Shown piece after piece: positions 1-7,803 of a stretch of 20,489 nt of DNA. The stretch is taken from positions 1 through 20,489 of the IMG/VR virus record IMGVR_UViG_3300044522_000214, one strand, 5' to 3'. This stretch comes from a virus. Numbering within the stretch: the stretch's first letter is position 1; each line of letters opens with the position of its first letter. A model generated the notes under the pieces. That model did not search any database and was not told where the DNA came from. It saw only the letters and a program-made list of their open reading frames with translations. The position numbers and the translations under genes were made by a program.

Positions 1-22
1 CAATCATTAGAAATTTATTCAT
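1..22 (-). CDS. 5' end of an unidentified gene, cut by the left window edge
   Basis: An ATG at 22-20 opens a frame reading M-N-K-F-L-M-I before the window ends. Two things support it as a real start. It lies 20 nt downstream of a TACATTTG box (43-50), the same spacing seen before other genes here. The leader just before it contains AACCAAACA, the string seen upstream of the genes at 18914 and 15573. A purine-rich AAAAGAGAG run immediately precedes the ATG. Only seven codons are visible, so no function can be given. Confidence 0.45.
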
Positions 23-30
23 CTCTCTTT

Positions 31-73
31 TGTTTGGTTGTGCAAATGTAATCTGTTTTGTTGTGCAAATATA
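31..73 (-). promoter_or_regulatory. tandem promoter-like repeat (two TAnATTTG boxes)
   Basis: Two 20-nt direct repeats, 31-50 and 54-73, differ at only two positions. On the minus strand each begins with a box fitting the Bacteroidota -7 consensus TAnnTTTG (TACATTTG at 43-50, TATATTTG at 66-73), followed by GCACAAC and an A-rich stretch. The proximal box is 20 nt from the ATG at 22. I see no clean -33 TTTG element for either box; a CTTG lies 22 nt upstream of the distal one. The pair sits immediately after the stop codon of the 940-residue gene and probably drives the next gene leftward. Confidence 0.55.
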
Positions 74-91
74 ATAATAAAAACAATAATA

Positions 92-2914
92 TTAACAAGT
101 GTATGCTTCTTGTACTGAAGCCCCGTTGCCGTAGTTACTTATGGATACTGAGTACTCATTTACGCAAGGAGTCTGTCCAATAACTCCCGAAGAGTTAGCG
201 TAGAAACTAAAGTACCCTAGACCACCATTACAGTAAGTAAAAGAACCATCAACGTAATATCCGTAGTCGTAGGCAATGATGTCATATACCTTACATACCT
301 GAATAGCTGTACAGGAAGCTACTGCGTTAGCGTAGTTCTGCCCATCAGTAGGGAAGTTAGCGTCAGCCGTTGCGTTGGCTCCAGCTTGATTAAGTATTCC
401 TGTGTACGAGTAAGTATTTGAGTAATTAACCACCCCTCCAACATATCCTGCCCCGCAGTTATTTCTTGTAAAGTTTTGACTCCTGTAAGCATAGAACGTA
501 CAAGGGTCTCCTCCGAATTCATTAGATGTGAATTGTACTTCGTCCGCTCCATTCCTATATTGGTACTGTTCTCCGCCCCCACAACCATTTGCATCTTCGT
601 ATACATTATAATTTGTTCCATTAAAGCATCTAACTCCTCTAGATATACCATAACTACTATTTGTATTGCAGCCTCCTCTTGATGGCTCTGTCGTTCCAAC
701 GCTACCTCCATTAACAATGTATTGCCCACCTGTTCCAGAACATCTATTTCCATCATAATATACTGTAAATGTTGTGCAGTTTACGCAAGTATCATAACCT
801 GTAGGGGAAAGTTCTTGTGAGCCTGCATCGCAACCACAGTTGACTCTATTTGTAGCCCCTGTAGCAACTCCATTACAATTATATTTCTGCACAAACACCT
901 TGTCTCTATTGTCACAAACAAAATCTGTATAGTATGTACCTTGACAATTTTGATTACAACCACAAGAATTGTATTCTGTTGGAGTTGTGTTTCTATAAGA
1001 ACCGTCGCAAGTATTTCTTTCTCTATTGCCTAGGTAATTACATCCACTACAGGTAGGGTCTGCAACAAAACAACAACAAGTTCCGTTAGCGTTAGCAAAG
1101 TTCTGTCCGTTAGCATTTACGTTTGCTACTGCCATATTATAAGCAGCTGTTGTGGCAGTAGATACTGCTTCTTCGCAAGATGTTGTAGATACGGCAGAGG
1201 CATACTGAGTAGGAGACGCATAGTTTACAGTTCCGTTACCATAACAGTTAGCCCCGCAGTTGTTTCTAGTAAAGTTAGCGTTATAGTTGCCCGCTACATT
1301 AGATGCAGTCCAAGTACAGAACCCCTCCGCATTAAATTTTGCTTGCAAGCCTGCGTCATAAGCAGCATCTGATATTGCTTGTGCTTGAGCGTTAGCGTCT
1401 GCTTGGGAAATAGTTGATGTGTATGTGCCTGTTGTTGTATAAGAAGGGTATCCTGCTTGGTTTAAAAAGACTGTACTTCCTACTACACTTGTTGTAGGAT
1501 AGCAATTATTGGTACAGTTGTTTTTAGTTCCTACTGACTGCCTAGTTGTTGTCGCATTTCCCACAAAAGTACAAGCTCCGTTAGAAGGTGCGGTAGCTCC
1601 AACATTAACGTTGTTTACATAATAGTTATTATATGTAGTAGAGTTGACATTGGTATCTCTAAAAACTTCATAAGTTACACTAGAAGAACAAGTAAAGTAT
1701 CCTTGAGATGCTAATGTAGGAGTTCTCTTAAAGTCAATGTAGTTAGTCTTAGTGGCACTTGTGGCAAAGGAATTAGTTCCTGATACGCTTGCAGTATTAC
1801 TAATATTAGTATTTTCTCCTGTAGCCCTTACCCTTATTTTAATAGGATAACTGCCTTGATAAACAACGCTATTAGCATTTGCATTTACTGTAACTGTCTG
1901 CCCCGATACAGATGCAGTCCAACCAGAAGGAACCTCAGTAATAGAGACAAATGTTACTCCTGATGGTAAAACGTCGGTAAACACTACCCCCGTTGCAGCA
2001 ACTGTACTAGAGTTAGATACTACCATTGAGTAGTCAAACTCTTGATTAAATGTTATTGTTGTTGGATATGGGTTTGTCTTTGTTATTGTTAAAGACGCAT
2101 AATTCAAACTAATATAAAAGTCGGAAGATAAAGGACTATTTACCGCATAGTATGCAGACGATACTGTTGGCATATAAACTATAGCAGGCGGAGGTGCTCC
2201 ATTGTCCCAGCCTGAATTTAAATAAGATGTCATTAAGACGCTTATATGATATGCGGCAGGATTGGTAGATATATTATAAGGATTTGTAGGTTCAGTAACT
2301 GTAATAGTTAATGTGTTGCCAACCAACGTAGGTGCTACACTTGGTGTAAAAGAAGTTCCGCCTCTTAGGTGGGAAATTATAGGTTGCCCCCCTGATAAAA
2401 CACAAGACAATCCGTTAGGTATTGTTAGAGTAAACACAACGTTACCTTGAGTAACTATTGTGCCCGTATTTATAAAGTGGAATGCGTAGTAAAATTGTTG
2501 TCCAATTGTATAGTTAGATGCTTGACTTCCTAATGAACCAGAAGAGTTTTGAGATACCTTATACCCTGTACTGCTAAAATTAGCCTTATTTAAATTACTT
2601 AAAGCATTATAAGCAGCAGGTAATATAGTCCTTGCCTCGTACCCAATGTTAGGTCTAAATGGGGTTATATCTTGCTTTGCTACTAATTGTAGTCCTGTTG
2701 GATTTGAAGGAGAATTAAATTTTGCACTATAATACGGATTGCTAGTATCAAACCAAAAAGTTCCAGCCATCCTAGTCATACTCATTGCCTTCTTAGGCTC
2801 ACCCATAGAAATAGCATTCTCTCTAGGCACTAATTTAAAGTCATTAATTGCGTCAGTAATATTCTCGGCAGTAATGATTTTTAACGCAGGAATGGTGTCC
2901 CAATTAGTTGGCAT
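92..2914 (-). CDS. cysteine-rich surface/appendage protein with DUF11-like and DUF5977-like repeats
   Basis: This 940-residue protein has no signal peptide or membrane segment at its N-terminus. The first ~100 residues (TNWDTIPALKIITAENITDA...) look like a phage virion-attachment region, which is inference. Residues ~130-235 and ~275-390 are beta-rich Ig-like segments; the second matches the DUF11 pattern (LTITKTNP...VFTDVLPSGVTFVSIT). From ~405 to the end there are about 34 cysteines. Two segments (~547 and ~812) share FTRNNCGA followed by a VNY and a GQNxANAxxxC tail, resembling the DUF5977 repeats of Bacteroidota surface proteins. Shorter modules of the form YxDxxxxC...NG...C alternate with them. 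The ATG at 2914 overlaps the end of the upstream fibre gene by 11 bases, suggesting translational coupling. The likely role is a virion adhesin or tail accessory protein; specificity is unknown. Confidence 0.7.
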   Translation of the reverse strand: MPTNWDTIPALKIITAENITDAINDFKLVPRENAISMGEPKKAMSMTRMAGTFWFDTSNPYYSAKFNSPSNPTGLQLVAKQDITPFRPNIGYEARTILPAAYNALSNLNKANFSSTGYKVSQNSSGSLGSQASNYTIGQQFYYAFHFINTGTIVTQGNVVFTLTIPNGLSCVLSGGQPIISHLRGGTSFTPSVAPTLVGNTLTITVTEPTNPYNISTNPAAYHISVLMTSYLNSGWDNGAPPPAIVYMPTVSSAYYAVNSPLSSDFYISLNYASLTITKTNPYPTTITFNQEFDYSMVVSNSSTVAATGVVFTDVLPSGVTFVSITEVPSGWTASVSGQTVTVNANANSVVYQGSYPIKIRVRATGENTNISNTASVSGTNSFATSATKTNYIDFKRTPTLASQGYFTCSSSVTYEVFRDTNVNSTTYNNYYVNNVNVGATAPSNGACTFVGNATTTRQSVGTKNNCTNNCYPTTSVVGSTVFLNQAGYPSYTTTGTYTSTISQADANAQAQAISDAAYDAGLQAKFNAEGFCTWTASNVAGNYNANFTRNNCGANCYGNGTVNYASPTQYASAVSTTSCEEAVSTATTAAYNMAVANVNANGQNFANANGTCCCFVADPTCSGCNYLGNRERNTCDGSYRNTTPTEYNSCGCNQNCQGTYYTDFVCDNRDKVFVQKYNCNGVATGATNRVNCGCDAGSQELSPTGYDTCVNCTTFTVYYDGNRCSGTGGQYIVNGGSVGTTEPSRGGCNTNSSYGISRGVRCFNGTNYNVYEDANGCGGGEQYQYRNGADEVQFTSNEFGGDPCTFYAYRSQNFTRNNCGAGYVGGVVNYSNTYSYTGILNQAGANATADANFPTDGQNYANAVASCTAIQVCKVYDIIAYDYGYYVDGSFTYCNGGLGYFSFYANSSGVIGQTPCVNEYSVSISNYGNGASVQEAYTC

Positions 2915-5096
2915 TTAATTTTCTTTCTAGTTCTGCAATCCGATTCTGTAAAGATAATATAAGTAGCGTATGTGTATCTGTATAGTTGACAGATAAATAT
3001 CCTTCGCTGTCTGTGTTAACTAACTCAGGACATAAATCGTGTACCTCTTGAGCTGAGTATCCGTAACGAATTTTGTCCTTGTCGTGGGTAGTTCTTAAGT
3101 ACTTAATTACATCTAATTTAGACAAATCTACGTTAGGATTTTCTCCTAGTACCGTCTTTAGTCGAATGTCAGAAGATTCAAAGAATGAAGTTGCCGTAAT
3201 AACAAATCCTGTAGCGTCCGAGCCTATCGCACAAACTTGTGCTAAAGAAGGAACTGCCCCTGCTGTAGAGTTTATTGTTACTGCTCCTGTGCTGCTACTA
3301 ATTGTTATTCCTGTTCCTGCTACAATAGAAGTAACCCCTCCTTGATAAGAAGGTATGTTAAGAACTCCTGTAGAAGAACTATATGTTGCTGCACCACTTG
3401 TCCCCGTTGTAGTTAAACTTATTGCAGCCCTTGCTTGAGCAACTGTGATGTAGTTGGCTGGATTTAATGCATCATAAGGAGTAAATCCTAGTGCAGTAGT
3501 TACATTTCCACTTGTAAGCGTTAATGTACCACCTAGCGTCAGGTTGCCGCTTGTTGTAACTGTTCCCGTAAGAGTAAGCCCACTAACTGTTCCTGTACCA
3601 CTAACACTTGTAACTGTTCCTGTATTATTAGTATATCCACTTGGGTTAGTAGAGTTATAAGGAGTAAATCCTAAAGCAGTAGTAACGTCAGACGATTGTA
3701 GTACTACATCCCCTGTTCTACCAAATACACTTGTAACCGTATCTGTAAACGAAGCTGTTAGCGTAGTTCCGTTCTGCTTAGTTAATGTTATTGTCTTTGT
3801 TGTAGTGCCCGATACAGCTAACGTTATAGCAGACCTGTCATATGCTGTATTCCAATTAGAGATGTTAGTGTTGGTAATACCAAACGAAGGCGATGCTGTA
3901 AAGATTGGGTCTGTCTCAGCGTTAGAAATTTGCTGATAAGTAATATTGGTTGTGCCAATAGTTATAGCAGTTAGGTTTGTATTTCCGTACCTAACGTTAA
4001 TAAAAGTACCTGCTGTAATTAGGTACTGATAACCCCTAAGTTCTGCGTCAGAATCTGAGTCAGCAGACCTTGTCCACCCTCCCGACGCTGCGTCATAGAC
4101 ACCGTTCTCGGTAGCATTTGTTTGCCCTATAACAAGTATTCTATCTCCCGCTATAGGAGTATATCCATTGACAGCAGAAAGTCCGCTAAGACCAACGTTT
4201 GAGGTTGCTACGGTCTTGATAGAAGCTCCAAGTCTTAATCCTGTTAAGACGGTGTCGTCAACGTACTGCTTAGAGGCTGCGTGGGTTGCATCTACAGGTG
4301 TTACAGGAACATTTACGTTTGAGGTGAACGTCCAAGTGTTATTAGCTGTGATGCCTGCTGCGTTGCCAATAACGGGAGTAATTAAACTTGTTGAAGCTCT
4401 TGCTGTACCGTTAACATCTAATGTGTAGGCAGGAGTATTTGTTAGAATACCTAACCTATTGTTGGTATCATTCCAAAAGAAATGGGCAGGGTCTGAGGCT
4501 AAGGTAGTTCCGTCTGAGAACAGTACTGAGCCAGTCACAGGCATTGTAAAGGTTGTAACTAAGCCCGTATCACCAATACCAAGTATCCTTGTCTTTGTTG
4601 TCGGACTTGCGGGAATTAACCCAGCAATGATAAGTGAGAATAAGTTAATAATATTAAGCTTAGTAGCGTCTCCTAAGTAGATAGTCTTTAGAGTAGAACT
4701 TGCGGAGGCTACTAGTAGGCTATTTATTCTATACCCGTTAGGTAAGCTAGATGAGCCTATGTTAATGGAGTCTCCCTTTACGTCTAATAGATAAGAAGGC
4801 GACTTGGTGTTTAACCCGATTTTGTTAGCGTTCTGATATGCAACAGAGTTAATTAAATTATCCTGCGTGCTGTTAGGCATCGTAAGATAATTAGGGTCTG
4901 CCTCTATAGCTACGCTCGTCTCAATAGTAGTGTTAATAACCTCCGCTTTAGGCTGCTTTCCTGAAGGGATTACAACGGGGGCAGAGACTACTGTAGTGGT
5001 GGTTGCTGATATAAAGTCAGATACGGGGACAGATACTACTGCCCCCGCATTGTCAACCATCATAATTGAAACTATATTATCGGGTATTTTTGCCAT
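2904..5096 (-). CDS. tail fibre protein with C-terminal Peptidase_S74 chaperone domain
   Basis: This 730-residue fibre has a distinct N-terminus (MAKIPDNIVSIMMVDNAGAV), probably the virion anchor. Its middle is repetitive, with motifs common in phage fibres: VTTALGFTPYNxxNP, a GVTSIVAGTGI segment, and a module around GVYDAASGGWTRSADS. A linker near residue 225 reads LGILTNTPAYTLDVNGTARA, like the N-termini of the two fibres at 6350-9309. The C-terminus carries an S74 domain with SDIRLK at residue 642; the Ser and the Lys five residues later are the known catalytic dyad positions for self-cleavage. A short coiled coil (LQNRIAELERKL) ends the protein. S74 domains are known to assist fibre trimerisation and then release themselves. 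The stop overlaps the start of the next gene by 11 bases. The preceding gene lies 62 bp upstream. Confidence 0.85.
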   Translation of the reverse strand: MAKIPDNIVSIMMVDNAGAVVSVPVSDFISATTTTVVSAPVVIPSGKQPKAEVINTTIETSVAIEADPNYLTMPNSTQDNLINSVAYQNANKIGLNTKSPSYLLDVKGDSINIGSSSLPNGYRINSLLVASASSTLKTIYLGDATKLNIINLFSLIIAGLIPASPTTKTRILGIGDTGLVTTFTMPVTGSVLFSDGTTLASDPAHFFWNDTNNRLGILTNTPAYTLDVNGTARASTSLITPVIGNAAGITANNTWTFTSNVNVPVTPVDATHAASKQYVDDTVLTGLRLGASIKTVATSNVGLSGLSAVNGYTPIAGDRILVIGQTNATENGVYDAASGGWTRSADSDSDAELRGYQYLITAGTFINVRYGNTNLTAITIGTTNITYQQISNAETDPIFTASPSFGITNTNISNWNTAYDRSAITLAVSGTTTKTITLTKQNGTTLTASFTDTVTSVFGRTGDVVLQSSDVTTALGFTPYNSTNPSGYTNNTGTVTSVSGTGTVSGLTLTGTVTTSGNLTLGGTLTLTSGNVTTALGFTPYDALNPANYITVAQARAAISLTTTGTSGAATYSSSTGVLNIPSYQGGVTSIVAGTGITISSSTGAVTINSTAGAVPSLAQVCAIGSDATGFVITATSFFESSDIRLKTVLGENPNVDLSKLDVIKYLRTTHDKDKIRYGYSAQEVHDLCPELVNTDSEGYLSVNYTDTHTLLILSLQNRIAELERKLNAN

Positions 5097-5129
5097 AAGG
5101 TTAAATTTAAAACCGTTGTGAACCGCTAA

Positions 5130-5145
5130 GGAGCTTGCGACTCAT
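5130..5145 (-). repeat. intergenic hairpin-like element, copy A
   Basis: The minus strand reads ATGAGTCGCAAGCTCC, able to form a small stem (GAGT/GCTC). A related element occurs at 7781-7798 in the other sizeable gap of the fibre cassette, also just upstream of an S74 fibre gene. There is no following T-run, so it is not a standard terminator. The ATG opens a 12-codon frame ending at 5107, possibly coincidental. Confidence 0.35.
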
Positions 5146-5158
5146 TAGATTTAATTTG

Positions 5159-5533
5159 TTATACTTCTAGTGTTGGTTCTTCAACGATAGGTTCTTCAAC
5201 GATAGGAGCTTCTACTACAGGAACCCAAGGAAGGTGTTTAACCACCACAGGAGGGTTGATTTGATTATCAATATCCTGCTGTAGTCCTGCATCAATAGAC
5301 TCTACATCTAATCCTGCATCAAGCCAAGAACATACTTGCTCAAATGTCAAGTCTGGATAGGCTGTGAAGTCTGTCTCTGAAGGAGTGGCACACCCCATTG
5401 TTCCATAAGAATACGCTGTGTATTCTCCTTCTACTGCTGTTCTACCATAGTGAACTGTGATAACTACATCAGAAAGTCCGTCGAGAGTCGGAGCTGTATC
5501 AAGTTGATATACGCTCCAAAAAAAGTTTGTCAT
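5159..5533 (-). CDS. small phage protein resembling DUF7936 (tail-fibre-associated, function unknown)
   Basis: This 124-residue protein begins MTNFFWSVYQLDTAP. I chose the ATG at 5533 over an upstream in-frame ATG at 5578, because the latter would overlap the end of the GIY-YIG gene and the family-like sequence begins at the former. An A-rich AAAAAACAAATAAAT leader precedes it. The layout (VVITVHYG...GEYTAYSYGTMG...YPDLTFEQVCSWLD...QIDNQINPP...LPW) matches, from memory, small proteins of many phages that lie beside fibre genes and end in a GLPW-like motif. Here the LPW is followed by a Val/Glu/Pro-rich tail containing PIVEE twice, encoded by an exact 15-bp tandem repeat. No catalytic or membrane features are visible. 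Its position between fibre genes suggests a virion or fibre-assembly role. Confidence 0.65.
   Translation of the reverse strand: MTNFFWSVYQLDTAPTLDGLSDVVITVHYGRTAVEGEYTAYSYGTMGCATPSETDFTAYPDLTFEQVCSWLDAGLDVESIDAGLQQDIDNQINPPVVVKHLPWVPVVEAPIVEEPIVEEPTLEV
5176..5205 (-). repeat. exact 15-bp tandem duplication in the coding tail
   Basis: The 15-base unit GTTCTTCAACGATAG (plus strand) occurs twice in a row, at 5176-5190 and 5191-5205. It is in frame and duplicates the PIVEE peptide near the C-terminus of the DUF7936-like protein. A diverged third unit follows (GAGCTTCTAC...). It fits replication slippage. Confidence 0.8.
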
Positions 5534-5546
5534 ATTTATTTGTTTT

Positions 5547-6341
5547 TTAATGTTTATAGTATTCCCACTTAAATCCATAAGCTAATGGTTTTTGCCCTTT
5601 TAAGCATCTGACAATATTTGAACTATGATTGGTTTCAAATAATTCTAATGCAGCTAATCTAGCAGACTTCCATTCTTTTATAAATATGCCATCTTTAGAA
5701 TATTGTATAATAGGTATACTTCTATTTTCAGACATTTTTAATTTACAAGCATCTGACATTTTCTTGCCTAATGCCCCCTCACTTAATCTTTTTCTATGTT
5801 CTTCTGTTCTAATATAAATATAAGATGGGCTTTTGCCTTTTCTTCTATCCGACATTTTTTGTCTTTCTTCTTGGCTAAGAGGTTTTCTATTAAGTATTTT
5901 TTTACCTTTTTTAAAATCTCCTATTTTTCTTTTTACTTCCTCCGTATGCTTACAACCTTTTCTAGCTAAAGATATTTTTAATTTTGTCTCTTCTGTGCAT
6001 TTTCTACCTTTATTTCCAGCACCAATTTTTTTCTTAGATTCTTCTGAAAAAACAATACCAAGTGAACCTTCTCCGCCATTAGTCATATTAACTAAAGTTC
6101 CTAATCCTAAATCAATTCTTCCATACAACGATATGAATTCTATTTCTTTTTGTTTAGCCTCTTCATAACTTATATCATCAAACAATATTTCTACTCTAAT
6201 TGGTGTTTTATTTACTACGTTATGCCAATATTTATTTCTATTAAGATGAGATGTACATCTATTTGGATATGCATCGCACGAAATTCCAATATAGAATGGT
6301 TCATTCTTATCTAACCTAATGTGTCTGTATACGTAAGCCAT
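5547..6341 (-). CDS. GIY-YIG homing endonuclease with NUMOD3 and NUMOD1-like DNA-binding modules
   Basis: This 264-residue protein starts at the ATG at 6341 (MAYVYRHIRL). A TTG two codons upstream is possible but less likely. The N-terminal ~90 residues form a GIY-YIG nuclease domain: VYR and FYIGIS supply the two signature strands, an Arg-containing helix (PNRCTSHLNR) follows, then a Glu in KEIEFISLYG, and LVNMTNGGEG closes the domain. Residues ~95-205 hold repeated Lys-rich NUMOD3-type modules (FSEESKKKIGAGNKGR, CTEETKLKISLARKG, HTEEVKRKIG). The C-terminus (IIQYSKDGIFIKEWKSARLAA...) resembles a NUMOD1/helix-turn-helix module. This is the architecture of free-standing phage homing endonucleases of the I-TevI/SegA type. 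It lies 8 bp after the fibre gene at 6350 and 13 bp before the DUF7936-like gene. It probably cleaves related phage genomes lacking it and helps spread the neighbouring fibre genes. Confidence 0.9.
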   Translation of the reverse strand: MAYVYRHIRLDKNEPFYIGISCDAYPNRCTSHLNRNKYWHNVVNKTPIRVEILFDDISYEEAKQKEIEFISLYGRIDLGLGTLVNMTNGGEGSLGIVFSEESKKKIGAGNKGRKCTEETKLKISLARKGCKHTEEVKRKIGDFKKGKKILNRKPLSQEERQKMSDRRKGKSPSYIYIRTEEHRKRLSEGALGKKMSDACKLKMSENRSIPIIQYSKDGIFIKEWKSARLAALELFETNHSSNIVRCLKGQKPLAYGFKWEYYKH

Positions 6342-6349
6342 AGGCAAAT

Positions 6350-7756
6350 TTACTTAATTTTGTTCGAAATAATTGTTATTTCTGCTTTTAATTCTTGGAT
6401 GGCTTTGACTAGTATAGCTGAAATTGAACCATAATCAATTCCTAGATATTCTCCACTTGTATCGTCTACTACTTGAGGTAGTATTTCTAATATTTCTTGA
6501 GCAATAAATCCGATTCTTTCTTTTTGTTTTTCGTCACTTATAAATTTATAAGAAACAGGACGCAATAAAGAAACCGTATCTAATCCATTCAATGATATTA
6601 TGTTTATGTCTTTTTTTAATCTTGCATCAGAACCATTTACCCAAGTTGTTCCATTGCAATATGCTCCAGTTGCCCCACCAACAAATGCTTGAATCGAACC
6701 ATAATCATTATAGAATCCAGCAAGATTATTAGGCAATGAAGCTGGCTCTAATACCAAATCTGATCCATTTCTTAAAAATAATCCTGCTCCTCCTGTTGGA
6801 TGCCAAACTTGAAGAGTTCCAAGTCCATTGTCTGATGTACCACCCATAAGAACTCTACCCCCACTTGTAATTCGCATACGTTCGTTTAGTGAAGCCCCAC
6901 TAGAAAAAATTATGTTTGTTAATCCAGCTAATGCTATATCATTATTTGAACCTCCAATTACTAAATGATATGCTGAACCAACATAACCATAACCATTTCC
7001 ATTTCTTTTAAAAGATAAGTAGCCTCCATTTGCATCTGTACTATTTAATTCAAGTGAAACTGAACTTGTAGTAGAAGCAATTATTTGTCCAGCAGAAGTA
7101 ATTCGCATACGTTCAGTTATTGTACCATTTTGAGTTGAAAATGAAAGATAACCTAATGCACTGCCAGAAGTTCCATTTTCTTTTCTTCCTGCAATTGCTC
7201 CAAATGCAGTACTATTTGAAGTGCCTAAATAATACCCACCAAGTGATAATTGCCCACCATAATCAGCAGTTGATGAATTAGTTGTTTGTATAAATAACTG
7301 ACCATAACTATCTGTAACTCCATTAGAACCACTTACTTGTATATTTGTAACTGGCGAACTCGTTCCAATACCTACATTCCCAGATGGATTAATATATAAT
7401 CTATTGACAAATGTCTCACCAGTTTGTGTTGTTGTTTGTCTTATTCCAAAGTCACCATAAACATCTGTGTCGTTTCTTATTTGCCATCTTCTGCTTGCTG
7501 CATCAGCTGCGTTAGTAAAATTTAATCCACCAAGATTGCTGATAATATTTTGGATAGTTAACTGCCCATAAGGCGAAGTCGTTCCAATCCCCACATTACC
7601 ACTAGCAGTTGCTAAGTAAGTAGAAGTAGAAGTCCTAGCAATTCCTGTCACATCAAAACTATACGTAGGCGAAGCGTTATTAATACCAATTCTACCATTG
7701 GTGATGTCGGCAGTAATGTAATCTGTCAGGAAGGATAAATTAGTATTTTTTGACAT
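6350..7756 (-). CDS. tail fibre / receptor-binding protein with Peptidase_S74 domain (shorter paralogue)
   Basis: This 468-residue protein shares its N-terminus with the neighbour at 7804-9309: xxTADxxNxRxGINNxSPxYSxDxTGxARxSTSxYLATASGxVGIGTTS. The middle contains VGIGTSSP linkers and two copies of ERMRITS, features of Bacteroidota phage and secreted fibre proteins. The C-terminal S74 domain starts at SDARLKKDI, with the candidate nucleophile Ser376 and Lys five residues on. GFIAQEILEILPQVV follows, and a short helix ends the protein. Cleavage would release a ~93-residue chaperone. The first ~50 codons are less AT-rich than the rest, suggesting an older anchor joined to newer distal modules. 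The gene lies 47 bp after the 7804-9309 gene and 8 bp before the GIY-YIG gene. The receptor cannot be predicted. Confidence 0.85.
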   Translation of the reverse strand: MSKNTNLSFLTDYITADITNGRIGINNASPTYSFDVTGIARTSTSTYLATASGNVGIGTTSPYGQLTIQNIISNLGGLNFTNAADAASRRWQIRNDTDVYGDFGIRQTTTQTGETFVNRLYINPSGNVGIGTSSPVTNIQVSGSNGVTDSYGQLFIQTTNSSTADYGGQLSLGGYYLGTSNSTAFGAIAGRKENGTSGSALGYLSFSTQNGTITERMRITSAGQIIASTTSSVSLELNSTDANGGYLSFKRNGNGYGYVGSAYHLVIGGSNNDIALAGLTNIIFSSGASLNERMRITSGGRVLMGGTSDNGLGTLQVWHPTGGAGLFLRNGSDLVLEPASLPNNLAGFYNDYGSIQAFVGGATGAYCNGTTWVNGSDARLKKDINIISLNGLDTVSLLRPVSYKFISDEKQKERIGFIAQEILEILPQVVDDTSGEYLGIDYGSISAILVKAIQELKAEITIISNKIK

Positions 7757-7780
7757 AAGTTTAACTAGTTTAAACGTTGA

Positions 7781-7798
7781 GGAGCGTTAGCGACTCAT
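7781..7798 (-). repeat. intergenic hairpin-like element, copy B
   Basis: The minus strand reads ATGAGTCGCTAACGCTCC. It can form a small stem (GAG-CG/CG-CTC with one bulged base). It resembles the element at 5130-5145 and, like it, lies just upstream of a fibre gene. Between this copy and the ATG at 7756 is a nearly palindromic GTTTAAACTAGTTAAAC stretch. No T-run follows, so termination is unlikely. Confidence 0.35.
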
Positions 7799-7803
7799 AT
7801 TAT

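Noticed and set aside
319-756. Minus-strand frame of 145 codons inside the cysteine-rich gene
   Set aside because: It lies in a different frame within a well-supported gene and has no recognisable features or start context.
5534-5578. Upstream ATG (5578) as start of the DUF7936-like gene
   Set aside because: It would overlap the end of the GIY-YIG gene and add 15 residues unlike the family. The ATG at 5533 has a good A-rich leader and begins the conserved part.
6342-6347. TTG start for the GIY-YIG gene
   Set aside because: It adds only two residues; the ATG at 6341 directly precedes the conserved YVYR strand.
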